NCBI RefSeq assembly: GCF_003576645.1
Contig: NC_044916.1
Span: forward strand, 5,309,347-5,373,346
Source: Ipomoea triloba
Taxonomy: Eukaryota > Streptophyta > Magnoliopsida > Solanales > Convolvulaceae
Direction of reading: 5' to 3'
DNA: 64,000 bases
The position numbers were made by a program, and so were the translations under genes. The notes below the pieces were generated by a model. It worked only from the letters and a program-made list of their open reading frames with translations. It searched no databases and had not been told where the DNA came from. Positions 1 through 11,413 of this stretch are shown here, one piece after another; position 1 is the first letter of the stretch; every line of letters begins with the position of its first letter.

Positions 1-255
1 AATTTGAGTGTCTGGTAACTGAATTATATATGTGTGCGCTTTAATTTTTCTTATAATTCATAAATCATATTATTAGTGTAGTTTTTTTTTTTAATCATTT
101 GTATATTTATGTAATAACTATTTTGTAGTGTGAAACTATGAATTAAATATATTTGTTTATAAATTTGTAAGGATTTTTTAATTTTAATTTGTTTCAACGT
201 TTTAGAGTCGATTTGACCCAATTACATTATGATTTGGTTTTGTAATGCATGACAG

Positions 256-503
256 GCATCAACAACATAAACCAAGCATGTTGCCAAGTTTCAACAACGA
301 AAGCAAAGGGGCAGTGCGAGCCAGGGCAAGTGCCATGTAGCAATAGAAATGCATACATGTTTTGGGATAATTTTCATCTCACAGATATTGGAAATTTGGG
401 CACGGCCACAAGATCATACACCGCTACCCTTCCCACTGATGCCTATCCCATGGATATTAGCTCCTTGGTTCAACTTAATCTGCAAGGAAAATCAGATATA
501 TGA
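256..503 (+). CDS. GDSL esterase/lipase, last exon (5' part outside window)
   Basis: Terminal exon of a secreted SGNH/GDSL lipase-family hydrolase. The exon opens after an AG acceptor at 254-255 in phase 1 and runs to a stop at 501-503. It carries block V of the family: the catalytic pair D and H sit in YMFWDNFH, preceded by the conserved CCQVS and GQCEP/CSNR cysteines. It aligns throughout with the last exon of the complete gene at 11414-18294 (shared [21 protein letters not shown]), so the two are tandem paralogues in the same orientation. Positions 1-255 are the preceding intron. The other exons lie left of the window, so whether the gene is intact cannot be judged. Confidence 0.9.
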
Positions 504-944
504 CGGAATTATTACAGCCACCCGGCCATTTTTATTTCTTCATCGCAAATCCTTGCAGTGGGTATTTAAAATAATGACAAATAATCCTTCATGTTCGGTA
601 TGTATTTTAGTGATTTTTGTGGTGTACTAGCCATTAAAAAAAAAATTTAATTGACAAATAATACTCCGTAATAGAGAGAGGGTCACACTTGTGTGAAACC
701 GTCTTACGGATCCTTATCTGTAAGACGGGTCGGATCGGATAATGCCAATATGCAAATGTAATATTAAATCAGGAATAAAATGTTTGTTACTTATAATACT
801 TTTAAGGACAAATATAATACTTTTATATTTTAGTGTAAAAGTATTATTCTATTCGTCCTATTTTATGTGTTTGATTCGATTAACGAAGCTTGACTGAAAT
901 CATTTTTTATTCAATTTTTCATAATATTAAGTTTAGTATTAATA

Positions 945-1013
<69 letters not shown>

Positions 1014-1016
1014 TGA
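504..1016. other. 3' flank with MITE fragments and a TA/GA microsatellite
   Basis: No gene seen. Positions 675-735 hold a short imperfect inverted repeat (gtgtgaaaccgtcttacgg / ccttatctgtaagacggg), a sort common as MITE ends in asterids. From about 845 there is a Stowaway-like left end (ttcgtcctattttatgtg) that runs into a (TA)n tract at about 943-983 and a (GA)n tract up to 1010. Confidence 0.5.
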
Positions 1017-1279
1017 TCAGGTGCGACCGCGCTCTCCCGTGTGGCCGTGCGGTTCACACCACTCAATGTTACGAAATACACCACTCAATGTTATGAAATA
1101 CACCACTCAATGTTAAGAAACACACCACACAAATATGCACTGTGTGGTGTGTTTCTTAACATTGTGGTGTGTTTCACTGTGTTTCATTGTAGTGTGTTTC
1201 TTAACATTGAGTGGTGTATTTCGTAACATTGAGTGGTGTGTGACTGCACGACCGCACGGGAGAGCACGGCTGCACCTGA
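1017..1279. mobile_element. MITE with ~30 bp terminal inverted repeats
   Basis: The left end reads tcaggtgcgaccgcgctctc and the right end reads its near reverse complement (gagcacggctgcacctga). The arms differ by one small indel. The interior is a minisatellite of three ~22 bp units (accactcaatgttacgaaat and variants) followed by the same units inverted, so the whole 263 bp folds into a hairpin. No coding capacity. Superfamily is uncertain; the target-site duplication is not clear. Confidence 0.7.
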
Positions 1280-1294
1280 AATTAATTTTTTGTG

Positions 1295-1295
1295 N
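1295..1295. other. Single ambiguous base (N), likely assembly junction
   Basis: One N sits exactly where the perfect palindrome begins (1296). The 16 bases before it (aaattaattttttgtg) also occur inside the Stowaway MITE at about 2338-2353, so two contigs may have been joined on a short shared word. Confidence 0.8.
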
Positions 1296-2372
1296 TAAAA
1301 AAAAAACTAAAAAAACTATAAAAAAAATGTCCGTCAGGCGCAACAAGCAAATCTATTTTTGTGTACAGATTACTATACCAATATCTTGGTTATTGTAGAT
1401 GCTTCATTTCTTTCTCTTTCCTTGAGTCTCTCTTCCAACGTCATGGCAGTGGTTGTACTAATATCTTCATATTATTCACTGATATGGATGGCCTAATACT
1501 TACATGGGTCCTAATGTATTATTGTGAAAATGGCTATGACTACCTTCATCACCCACTAAGACAAAGGTGGACAATATGTCAATATATAATGGTAGCATTC
1601 TTCACAAAGGTCTTGATATAACCATCTTCGTTTACTTTTTGAATAATCATGGTATCGCAATTGTCAAACATACATTAAATTAATATAATGATTGTTATTG
1701 TGTTGTAAAGTGAGTACTATTACTTTTCAACTCTGCAATAATTACTACATTAATGATTGTTATTGTGTTGTAAAGTGAGTACTATTACTTTTTCCATGTT
1801 ATTATATGGTACATTTTTATTAGAATAGACTAAGAGAGTCATAAAATGTTGTGGAGCTTAGCAGATAGTGACATAACGTGCGGTAGGGGGTGTTAATTAA
1901 TGTGTTATAAAACAACGAAGTTAATTAAATCTTCAGATACAAAAACACATTGGCGTGGAGCGAGCATATCAATATATCATGTCGGCCACATGCACATTCT
2001 ATTCACCTACGTACTACACTACATGTCTGCATCACACATATCAAACTTCGACCAGACAATCTCACAGATCCTTATCCGTGAAATGTGTTGAGTTAAGATG
2101 AAATGTAATCTTTATACTATCAAATGTAATACTTTTGAAGTAAAATGTAATATTTTTACATTTTGATGTAAAAGTATTACATTTTTTTATTTTTTTTTAT
2201 AAGTGCAACATTACTTATAAGAAAAAGTATAATACTTTTGATAAAAAAAGTACTTCATCTGTCACATTTTATCTGCGATTGGTCAAATCAACTCTTTCTT
2301 TTTCGTTTATTTTTTTTAGTATTTGTTACTTATTTTTAAAATTAATTTTTTGTGTTTAATAGTATTTTTAGT

Positions 2373-2432
<60 letters not shown>

Positions 2433-3509
2433 ACTAAAAATACTATTAAACACAAAAAATTAATTTTAAAAATAAGTAACAAATACTAAAAAAAATAAAC
2501 GAAAAAGAAAGAGTTGATTTGACCAATCGCAGATAAAATGTGACAGATGAAGTACTTTTTTTATCAAAAGTATTATACTTTTTCTTATAAGTAATGTTGC
2601 ACTTATAAAAAAAAATAAAAAAATGTAATACTTTTACATCAAAATGTAAAAATATTACATTTTACTTCAAAAGTATTACATTTGATAGTATAAAGATTAC
2701 ATTTCATCTTAACTCAACACATTTCACGGATAAGGATCTGTGAGATTGTCTGGTCGAAGTTTGATATGTGTGATGCAGACATGTAGTGTAGTACGTAGGT
2801 GAATAGAATGTGCATGTGGCCGACATGATATATTGATATGCTCGCTCCACGCCAATGTGTTTTTGTATCTGAAGATTTAATTAACTTCGTTGTTTTATAA
2901 CACATTAATTAACACCCCCTACCGCACGTTATGTCACTATCTGCTAAGCTCCACAACATTTTATGACTCTCTTAGTCTATTCTAATAAAAATGTACCATA
3001 TAATAACATGGAAAAAGTAATAGTACTCACTTTACAACACAATAACAATCATTAATGTAGTAATTATTGCAGAGTTGAAAAGTAATAGTACTCACTTTAC
3101 AACACAATAACAATCATTATATTAATTTAATGTATGTTTGACAATTGCGATACCATGATTATTCAAAAAGTAAACGAAGATGGTTATATCAAGACCTTTG
3201 TGAAGAATGCTACCATTATATATTGACATATTGTCCACCTTTGTCTTAGTGGGTGATGAAGGTAGTCATAGCCATTTTCACAATAATACATTAGGACCCA
3301 TGTAAGTATTAGGCCATCCATATCAGTGAATAATATGAAGATATTAGTACAACCACTGCCATGACGTTGGAAGAGAGACTCAAGGAAAGAGAAAGAAATG
3401 AAGCATCTACAATAACCAAGATATTGGTATAGTAATCTGTACACAAAAATAGATTTGCTTGTTGCGCCTGACGGACATTTTTTTTATAGTTTTTTTAGTT
3501 TTTTTTTTA
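1296..3509. repeat. Perfect 2.2 kb palindrome (two 1107 bp arms)
   Basis: The left arm 1296-2402 and the right arm 2403-3509 are reverse complements without an indel at every point compared: every landmark pair sums to 4805. There is no spacer; the centre lies in a (TA)n tract. The arms contain no recognisable gene, only stop-bounded frames of 63 and 86 codons that occur identically in each arm. A third copy of the right arm is at 6770-7846. The left arm starts at the base after the N at 1295, which is why an assembly fold-back is the first explanation. Confidence 0.9.
2253..2552. mobile_element. Stowaway-type MITE at palindrome centre
   Basis: Ends read cttcatctgtcacatttta and its exact reverse complement, a variant of the Stowaway terminus, flanked by TA on both sides (2251-2252, 2553-2554). 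The 300 bp element is itself a hairpin around the (TA)n tract and its centre coincides with the centre of the larger palindrome. Stowaway elements are non-autonomous relatives of Tc1/mariner transposons. Confidence 0.75.
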
Positions 3510-4369
3510 AATTTTAAATTAGATTTATTTATTATTTTTTTTCTCCCCTCTCATTTTCTCTTTCCTAATCACACTTACAAAAATTCCTCAATAACCGTGA
3601 AATAACCCCATTGATAAGGATGTTCTTAGAATACCCCATCTATTTCATAATATTGGTAGCTTAGCTGAATATGTAATTAAAATTATGATCCAATTACTAT
3701 TTTTTGTTAATCTAAAAATTCTCAATTGAATTTGTGTGAAATAGAGAATGAAGTTTTCTTATGTGTACACTATAAATTAAAAGAGTTTCAATGTACACCT
3801 AGTTAGAACACAACTCTAGCCGAACAAGCCGAGCAACAAACGGCCAAAAAACTAACCAGCTTGTGGTGGGACTCCAATAATTAACATACCTGAATTGGAA
3901 GATTTTTGAGTGCAAGTTTCTTTTGCACCAGATTGTCACTATCAACAACGTTTTTGTTATTTGTTAGACATCATATTCAAATTTCTGGGTAGTATAGCAA
4001 AATGGTAGCTTAGATAGGGGGCCCAATTTAATTAAAGTGATGTGCTATGACTACTACCTGCCATCCACCAAAATATCAAGTGGTGTAATATGTCCAATCG
4101 TTATACCGTGAAACAGGGTCTACACTACACTGTGGACTTTGGTCCTAAATGACGTAATTTTGAATTTTAATCTTGACGATGAACATTTGTTGTTCAAAAT
4201 TCACATTACATGTTCTGTCTTATGTTATGAATTTATGTAGTGTGCTGTGAAATTCTATGCCTATAGAACATAATTATCTATATAAATTAGATTTGAAAAA
4301 TTAAATATATAACATGTGTATGTGTCTTGCATTGTCAGTTTTTGAATCTTATGTTAGGTAATTATGTAC
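3510..4369. other. Intergenic, no gene recognised
   Basis: AT-rich DNA with no coding signal. Around 4095-4150 there is a degraded end of the short-repeat family that contains 'gggtctac...tggactttggtcc', which recurs near 5155 and 6430-6720. The same stretch is repeated at 7847-8706. Confidence 0.5.
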
Positions 4370-4377
4370 CTTAAGAG

Positions 4378-4575
4378 CACTGTTGCAAAAATCGCCCGCT
4401 TAGGTCGAGACGAATTGCTCCCTAGGCGGCCGCCTAGCGCCTAACTTAGCCGACTGGGCCGAGTTGGCGGCCGACAGGCCGAGTTAACTCGGGCAAGTTG
4501 ACCTTGTTAATTTTGTATTATATTTATATATATTTAAATTTATTTATTTATATAAATAAGAGAAGTAATATATAT

Positions 4576-4643
<68 letters not shown>

Positions 4644-4853
4644 TTATTTATATAAGTAAGAGAAGTAAGATATATATATATATATATTTATTTATTTATA
4701 TAAGTAAGAGAAGTAAGATATATATATATATATATTTATTTATTTATATAAGTAAGAGAAGTAAGATATATATATATATATATTTATTTATTTATATAAG
4801 TAAGAGAAGTAAGATATATATATATATATATTTATTTATATATATAAGAGAAG

Positions 4854-4907
<54 letters not shown>

Positions 4908-5041
4908 CATACACCCACACACATGCACTATTTTTTTGTTTTTATAGGTCGTCGCTTAGGCACCAGCTAGGCGCCGCCTAGACTGCTTAGGCGCTATCTA
5001 AGCGCTAGTCTACCACCTGACTAGCGCTTACTGTAACCATG
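4378..5041. mobile_element. hAT-like MITE with minisatellite insert, copy A
   Basis: Terminal repeats read cactgttgcaaaaatcg and, reversed, catggttacagtaagcg. They are flanked by 8 bp near-duplications (cttaagag at 4370-4377, cttaagat at 5042-5049), the target-site size of hAT elements. GC-rich subterminal blocks are rich in ctaggcg and gccgcctag palindromes. The middle is a (TA)n tract that contains about five ~50 bp units ending in ataagtaagagaagtaaga. A related element lies near 60984. Confidence 0.75.
4561..4904. repeat. AT microsatellite with ~50 bp minisatellite
   Basis: (TA)n runs alternate with tatttatttatttatataag plus taagagaagtaaga; the unit repeats about five times in this copy. 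In copy B (8898-8976) nearly all units are missing and one (TA)n tract remains, so this is the variable part of the duplicated region. Confidence 0.85.
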
Positions 5042-6768
5042 CTTAAGATCGAGTGAATTATATACCTTGAATATATTATTAACTGTGTATAAACACGAGT
5101 AATGTGAAAATGAGAGTCCGTTAAAATTTAAAGATCTAAACGACGTCATTTTGATCCAGGGTCTACAATGTCCTTAAGGTACATAAATTTATAACACAAG
5201 ATGTCATTTTAATCACTGCTCCACTATATAAATTGCCTTCTATGTCCTTATGTGAAGACCGCAAATTATATCGTGGACCAGGACATATCTTACATTTTGA
5301 AAACTTGTCTAGATTATATATGTGTTTACAGTTGACATATTATGTACATCTAATTAATATATTATGTACCTATGTACATAATATTTTATTTGCAAGTGCA
5401 CTATATGTTAGTAACAAGTACATAATCCATTAAATAAAGATACATGGTAACCATAAGTACATAATTTGAATAGGATCCACGATATGTATAGTAGATCATA
5501 ATTCACCATATAATGATTGATGCTAAGACTTTGATTTCAAAATCGCGATATTTCAGTCCATTTAAATGGAAAATGATGCGTACACCCAACCTGGTTTTTT
5601 CTACTGATGAACTTAATTAATAATGGGGTATAGAATAACGGGACAAATCCAAACCATGTGAGAACCATTTCTCAAGTTAGAACTTCTAGACAAATTCAAA
5701 CCATTGATTTGTAAGATCTGATGAACGAAAATTAAATAAAAAATGAGCGGGGTAATTTTTATAAATATTACAAAATTTTAAAATGAACGAGTCATTTTCA
5801 TAAATATTACAAAGTTTTATTTATTTTCAACCGTTAAATTTACTAGATCAATGGTTTGGATTTATCCGCAGGTTCTGAGACATAGATATCACCTGATTAT
5901 GGAATTGATTGTGTCTGTGTGTGTAGACAATCGTTCAAATGTGAACCAGACTTAACTTACGAACTACTGACGGATTATACTGTAAGTACTACATGATTGC
6001 ACCACAACAGCTTCTAGACATGCCTGGGGAACCTTGCGGTGCAATCATATAGTAGTTGCAGTGCGGGGTGAAAAATGAGGTGAGATTCATTGATCTTATC
6101 TAGATCAACTGCTCAAAATGAGGAAAATTATTTTTAAAAAATTTAGTAGGTCACGTTGAAAGTGCCAAGCCCTCAAGCAGTGGTGAAGTGGCTTATGATT
6201 GGTAAGATGTCTCGAGATTTGATGCTTAATTTGGTGGAGGAATGCAAGCATACGCAGGGCATCAATGTAAGATTCATGTTAGACATATCTATCATGAGTT
6301 GAATAAAGTTGTGAATGTTTTTAAAAGAGAAGCGATTAAAAAAAAGTGTTACGTCTTCCTTAATTTGGGTTCTTGATCGTGCTCAATATGGGGTCTAACG
6401 CTACTTCGATGATGATTGAATGGGTGTACATGGACAAATTATACCATGGACCAAGGTCTACCTTGAATGTAGATCTTGGTTCAAAATTAATCTTCAGATC
6501 AGATTTTATATATGTAGGTGACCCATCATGTACATGCAGTTGAGAGTTTACGTATTTAATTTGTAGCTATCATATTATGTATCAGCAATATAATTATCAA
6601 GTTATTTATTTACATGAACAAAAATCGTTAATTGTAGGTACAAAATGAGTTAATTGAAGGTACAAAATTTTTGCATAAGAATTCATAATGCAATATAAAC
6701 CCTGGTCCATGATATAGTAATTGATGTACATGTCAATGGGCCAATGAAGATGTGCGTAGAAGAAGCTT
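5042..6768. other. Intergenic, repeats only
   Basis: No gene recognised. Contains two pieces of a short inverted-repeat family (5150-5480 and 6430-6720: 'ggaccaggacatatc', 'ataccatggaccaaggtct', 'aaccctggtccatgatatag'). The same sequence is present at 9113-10839. Confidence 0.5.
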
Positions 6769-6769
6769 N

Positions 6770-8912
6770 ACTAAAAATACTATTAAACACAAAAAATTAA
6801 TTTTAAAAATAAGTAACAAATACTAAAAAAAATAAACGAAAAAGAAAGAGTTGATTTGACCAATCGCAGATAAAATGTGACAGATGAAGTACTTTTTTTA
6901 TCAAAAGTATTATACTTTTTCTTATAAGTAATGTTGCACTTATAAAAAAAAATAAAAAAATGTAATACTTTTACATCAAAATGTAAAAATATTACATTTT
7001 ACTTCAAAAGTATTACATTTGATAGTATAAAGATTACATTTCATCTTAACTCAACACATTTCACGGATAAGGATCTGTGAGATTGTCTGGTCGAAGTTTG
7101 ATATGTGTGATGCAGACATGTAGTGTAGTACGTAGGTGAATAGAATGTGCATGTGGCCGACATGATATATTGATATGCTCGCTCCACGCCAATGTGTTTT
7201 TGTATCTGAAGATTTAATTAACTTCGTTGTTTTATAACACATTAATTAACACCCCCTACCGCACGTTATGTCACTATCTGCTAAGCTCCACAACATTTTA
7301 TGACTCTCTTAGTCTATTCTAATAAAAATGTACCATATAATAACATGGAAAAAGTAATAGTACTCACTTTACAACACAATAACAATCATTAATGTAGTAA
7401 TTATTGCAGAGTTGAAAAGTAATAGTACTCACTTTACAACACAATAACAATCATTATATTAATTTAATGTATGTTTGACAATTGCGATACCATGATTATT
7501 CAAAAAGTAAACGAAGATGGTTATATCAAGACCTTTGTGAAGAATGCTACCATTATATATTGACATATTGTCCACCTTTGTCTTAGTGGGTGATGAAGGT
7601 AGTCATAGCCATTTTCACAATAATACATTAGGACCCATGTAAGTATTAGGCCATCCATATCAGTGAATAATATGAAGATATTAGTACAACCACTGCCATG
7701 ACGTTGGAAGAGAGACTCAAGGAAAGAGAAAGAAATGAAGCATCTACAATAACCAAGATATTGGTATAGTAATCTGTACACAAAAATAGATTTGCTTGTT
7801 GCGCCTGACGGACATTTTTTTTATAGTTTTTTTAGTTTTTTTTTTAAATTTTAAATTAGATTTATTTATTATTTTTTTTCTCCCCTCTCATTTTCTCTTT
7901 CCTAATCACACTTACAAAAATTCCTCAATAACCGTGAAATAACCCCATTGATAAGGATGTTCTTAGAATACCCCATCTATTTCATAATATTGGTAGCTTA
8001 GCTGAATATGTAATTAAAATTATGATCCAATTACTATTTTTTGTTAATCTAAAAATTCTCAATTGAATTTGTGTGAAATAGAGAATGAAGTTTTCTTATG
8101 TGTACACTATAAATTAAAAGAGTTTCAATGTACACCTAGTTAGAACACAACTCTAGCCGAACAAGCCGAGCAACAAACGGCCAAAAAACTAACCAGCTTG
8201 TGGTGGGACTCCAATAATTAACATACCTGAATTGGAAGATTTTTGAGTGCAAGTTTCTTTTGCACCAGATTGTCACTATCAACAACGTTTTTGTTATTTG
8301 TTAGACATCATATTCAAATTTCTGGGTAGTATAGCAAAATGGTAGCTTAGATAGGGGGCCCAATTTAATTAAAGTGATGTGCTATGACTACTACCTGCCA
8401 TCCACCAAAATATCAAGTGGTGTAATATGTCCAATCGTTATACCGTGAAACAGGGTCTACACTACACTGTGGACTTTGGTCCTAAATGACGTAATTTTGA
8501 ATTTTAATCTTGACGATGAACATTTGTTGTTCAAAATTCACATTACATGTTCTGTCTTATGTTATGAATTTATGTAGTGTGCTGTGAAATTCTATGCCTA
8601 TAGAACATAATTATCTATATAAATTAGATTTGAAAAATTAAATATATAACATGTGTATGTGTCTTGCATTGTCAGTTTTTGAATCTTATGTTAGGTAATT
8701 ATGTACCTTAAGAGCACTGTTGCAAAAATCGCCCGCTTAGGTCGAGACGAATTGCTCCCTAGGCGGCCGCCTAGCGCCTAACTTAGCCGACTGGGCCGAG
8801 TTGGCGGCCGACAGGCCGAGTTAACTCGGGCAAGTTGACCTTGTTAATTTTGTATTATATTTATATATATTTAAATTTATTTATTTATATAAATAAGAGA
8901 AGTAATATATAT

Positions 8913-8978
<66 letters not shown>

Positions 8979-10839
8979 CATACACCCACACACATGCACT
9001 ATTTTTTTGTTTTTATAGGTCGTCGCTTAGGCACCAGCTAGGCGCCGCCTAGACTGCTTAGGCGCTATCTAAGCGCTAGTCTACCACCTGACTAGCGCTT
9101 ACTGTAACCATGCTTAAGATCGAGTGAATTATATACCTTGAATATATTATTAACTGTGTATAAACACGAGTAATGTGAAAATGAGAGTCCGTTAAAATTT
9201 AAAGATCTAAACGACGTCATTTTGATCCAGGGTCTACAATGTCCTTAAGGTACATAAATTTATAACACAAGATGTCATTTTAATCACTGCTCCACTATAT
9301 AAATTGCCTTCTATGTCCTTATGTGAAGACCGCAAATTATATCGTGGACCAGGACATATCTTACATTTTGAAAACTTGTCTAGATTATATATGTGTTTAC
9401 AGTTGACATATTATGTACATCTAATTAATATATTATGTACCTATGTACATAATATTTTATTTGCAAGTGCACTATATGTTAGTAACAAGTACATAATCCA
9501 TTAAATAAAGATACATGGTAACCATAAGTACATAATTTGAATAGGATCCACGATATGTATAGTAGATCATAATTCACCATATAATGATTGATGCTAAGAC
9601 TTTGATTTCAAAATCGCGATATTTCAGTCCATTTAAATGGAAAATGATGCGTACACCCAACCTGGTTTTTTCTACTGATGAACTTAATTAATAATGGGGT
9701 ATAGAATAACGGGACAAATCCAAACCATGTGAGAACCATTTCTCAAGTTAGAACTTCTAGACAAATTCAAACCATTGATTTGTAAGATCTGATGAACGAA
9801 AATTAAATAAAAAATGAGCGGGGTAATTTTTATAAATATTACAAAATTTTAAAATGAACGAGTCATTTTCATAAATATTACAAAGTTTTATTTATTTTCA
9901 ACCGTTAAATTTACTAGATCAATGGTTTGGATTTATCCGCAGGTTCTGAGACATAGATATCACCTGATTATGGAATTGATTGTGTCTGTGTGTGTAGACA
10001 ATCGTTCAAATGTGAACCAGACTTAACTTACGAACTACTGACGGATTATACTGTAAGTACTACATGATTGCACCACAACAGCTTCTAGACATGCCTGGGG
10101 AACCTTGCGGTGCAATCATATAGTAGTTGCAGTGCGGGGTGAAAAATGAGGTGAGATTCATTGATCTTATCTAGATCAACTGCTCAAAATGAGGAAAATT
10201 ATTTTTAAAAAATTTAGTAGGTCACGTTGAAAGTGCCAAGCCCTCAAGCAGTGGTGAAGTGGCTTATGATTGGTAAGATGTCTCGAGATTTGATGCTTAA
10301 TTTGGTGGAGGAATGCAAGCATACGCAGGGCATCAATGTAAGATTCATGTTAGACATATCTATCATGAGTTGAATAAAGTTGTGAATGTTTTTAAAAGAG
10401 AAGCGATTAAAAAAAAGTGTTACGTCTTCCTTAATTTGGGTTCTTGATCGTGCTCAATATGGGGTCTAACGCTACTTCGATGATGATTGAATGGGTGTAC
10501 ATGGACAAATTATACCATGGACCAAGGTCTACCTTGAATGTAGATCTTGGTTCAAAATTAATCTTCAGATCAGATTTTATATATGTAGGTGACCCATCAT
10601 GTACATGCAGTTGAGAGTTTACGTATTTAATTTGTAGCTATCATATTATGTATCAGCAATATAATTATCAAGTTATTTATTTACATGAACAAAAATCGTT
10701 AATTGTAGGTACAAAATGAGTTAATTGAAGGTACAAAATTTTTGCATAAGAATTCATAATGCAATATAAACCCTGGTCCATGATATAGTAATTGATGTAC
10801 ATGTCAATGGGCCAATGAAGATGTGCGTAGAAGAAGCTT
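6770..10839. repeat. Direct duplication, copy B (4.07 kb)
   Basis: Second copy of 2433-6768. It begins one base after the single N at 6769 and starts inside the right half of the Stowaway MITE, so that element is only half present here. Its right end passes without a break into unique DNA at 10840. Confidence 0.9.
8715..9112. mobile_element. hAT-like MITE, copy B (minisatellite contracted)
   Basis: Same ends and same 8 bp flanking near-duplication as the element at 4378-5041, but 266 bp shorter because the ~50 bp minisatellite units are missing. Confidence 0.75.
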
Positions 10840-10885
10840 TGAGGTTTTCTATATAGTTGCATTGTCACACTTCCTTCTGATCCCC

Positions 10886-10925
<40 letters not shown>

Positions 10926-11328
10926 AGATTGTTAAGAAGTATTACATCTCCCTTTTTAGTCATTTACCAATAGTTATATCTATCTTTATTAATGGCTTAA
11001 TAAAATAATAAGTAATATTATCAATACTGTTGAGCATACAATATATATAAATATAAATATGCAGTCCAACTATTATTACATACATGTACGTGAGGGACGT
11101 GTCCAATATCTATGTAGCCTAATTTAACCAAAGCATTTTCAACACTTCAACCGCACTTTATACAAAAACAAAATAATCTTTTCACTTCATAATAAACACC
11201 AACCCCTTAGACTGAGGGACAAAATTGAAGGCAAGCCAAAGAGTAGAACTCGTAAATACATGGTCCAAATTGAATGTCTATTACAACGTCTTTATAATCA
11301 CAAGAATATACCCAACTATAATCTCCAT
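10840..11328. other. Upstream region of the complete GDSL gene
   Basis: Unique AT-rich sequence with a (A)n run of about 35 at 10888-10923. No gene. It presumably holds the promoter of the gene starting at 11414. Confidence 0.5.
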
Positions 11329-11339
11329 CTATATATACA
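11329..11339 (+). promoter_or_regulatory. TATA box of GDSL esterase/lipase gene
   Basis: The sequence tctatatatac lies 75-85 bp upstream of the ATG at 11414. A start of transcription ~30 bp downstream would fall near 11360, leaving only a few bases before the alternative in-frame ATG at 11369; this favours 11414 as the start. Confidence 0.5.
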
Positions 11340-11413
11340 CAAAATACTTGAATCTCGTATCTTTTGCAATGTCTCAACCCCATACATCTTCTTACCTCCC
11401 CCATCTTCCATTA

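Larger units (their letters stand above)
2433..6768. repeat. Direct duplication, copy A (4.3 kb)
   Basis: Matches 6770-10839 at a constant offset of 4337 up to the AT tract and 4071 after it; the 266 bp difference is the minisatellite within 4600-4900. Outside that tract no differences were seen by eye. Copy A stops at the N at 6769, while copy B runs on into unique sequence, as expected of a duplicated or alternative contig. No gene is recognised inside. Confidence 0.9.

Noticed and set aside
1361..1621. 86-codon frame repeated at 3184-3444 and 7521-7781
   Set aside because: It recurs only because the DNA itself is repeated; composition is that of non-coding AT-rich DNA and there is no family resemblance.
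11369..11413. Upstream ATG as start of the GDSL gene
   Set aside because: It lies only ~30 bp after the TATA box and would put a polar stretch before the signal peptide; 11414 gives a clean signal peptide.
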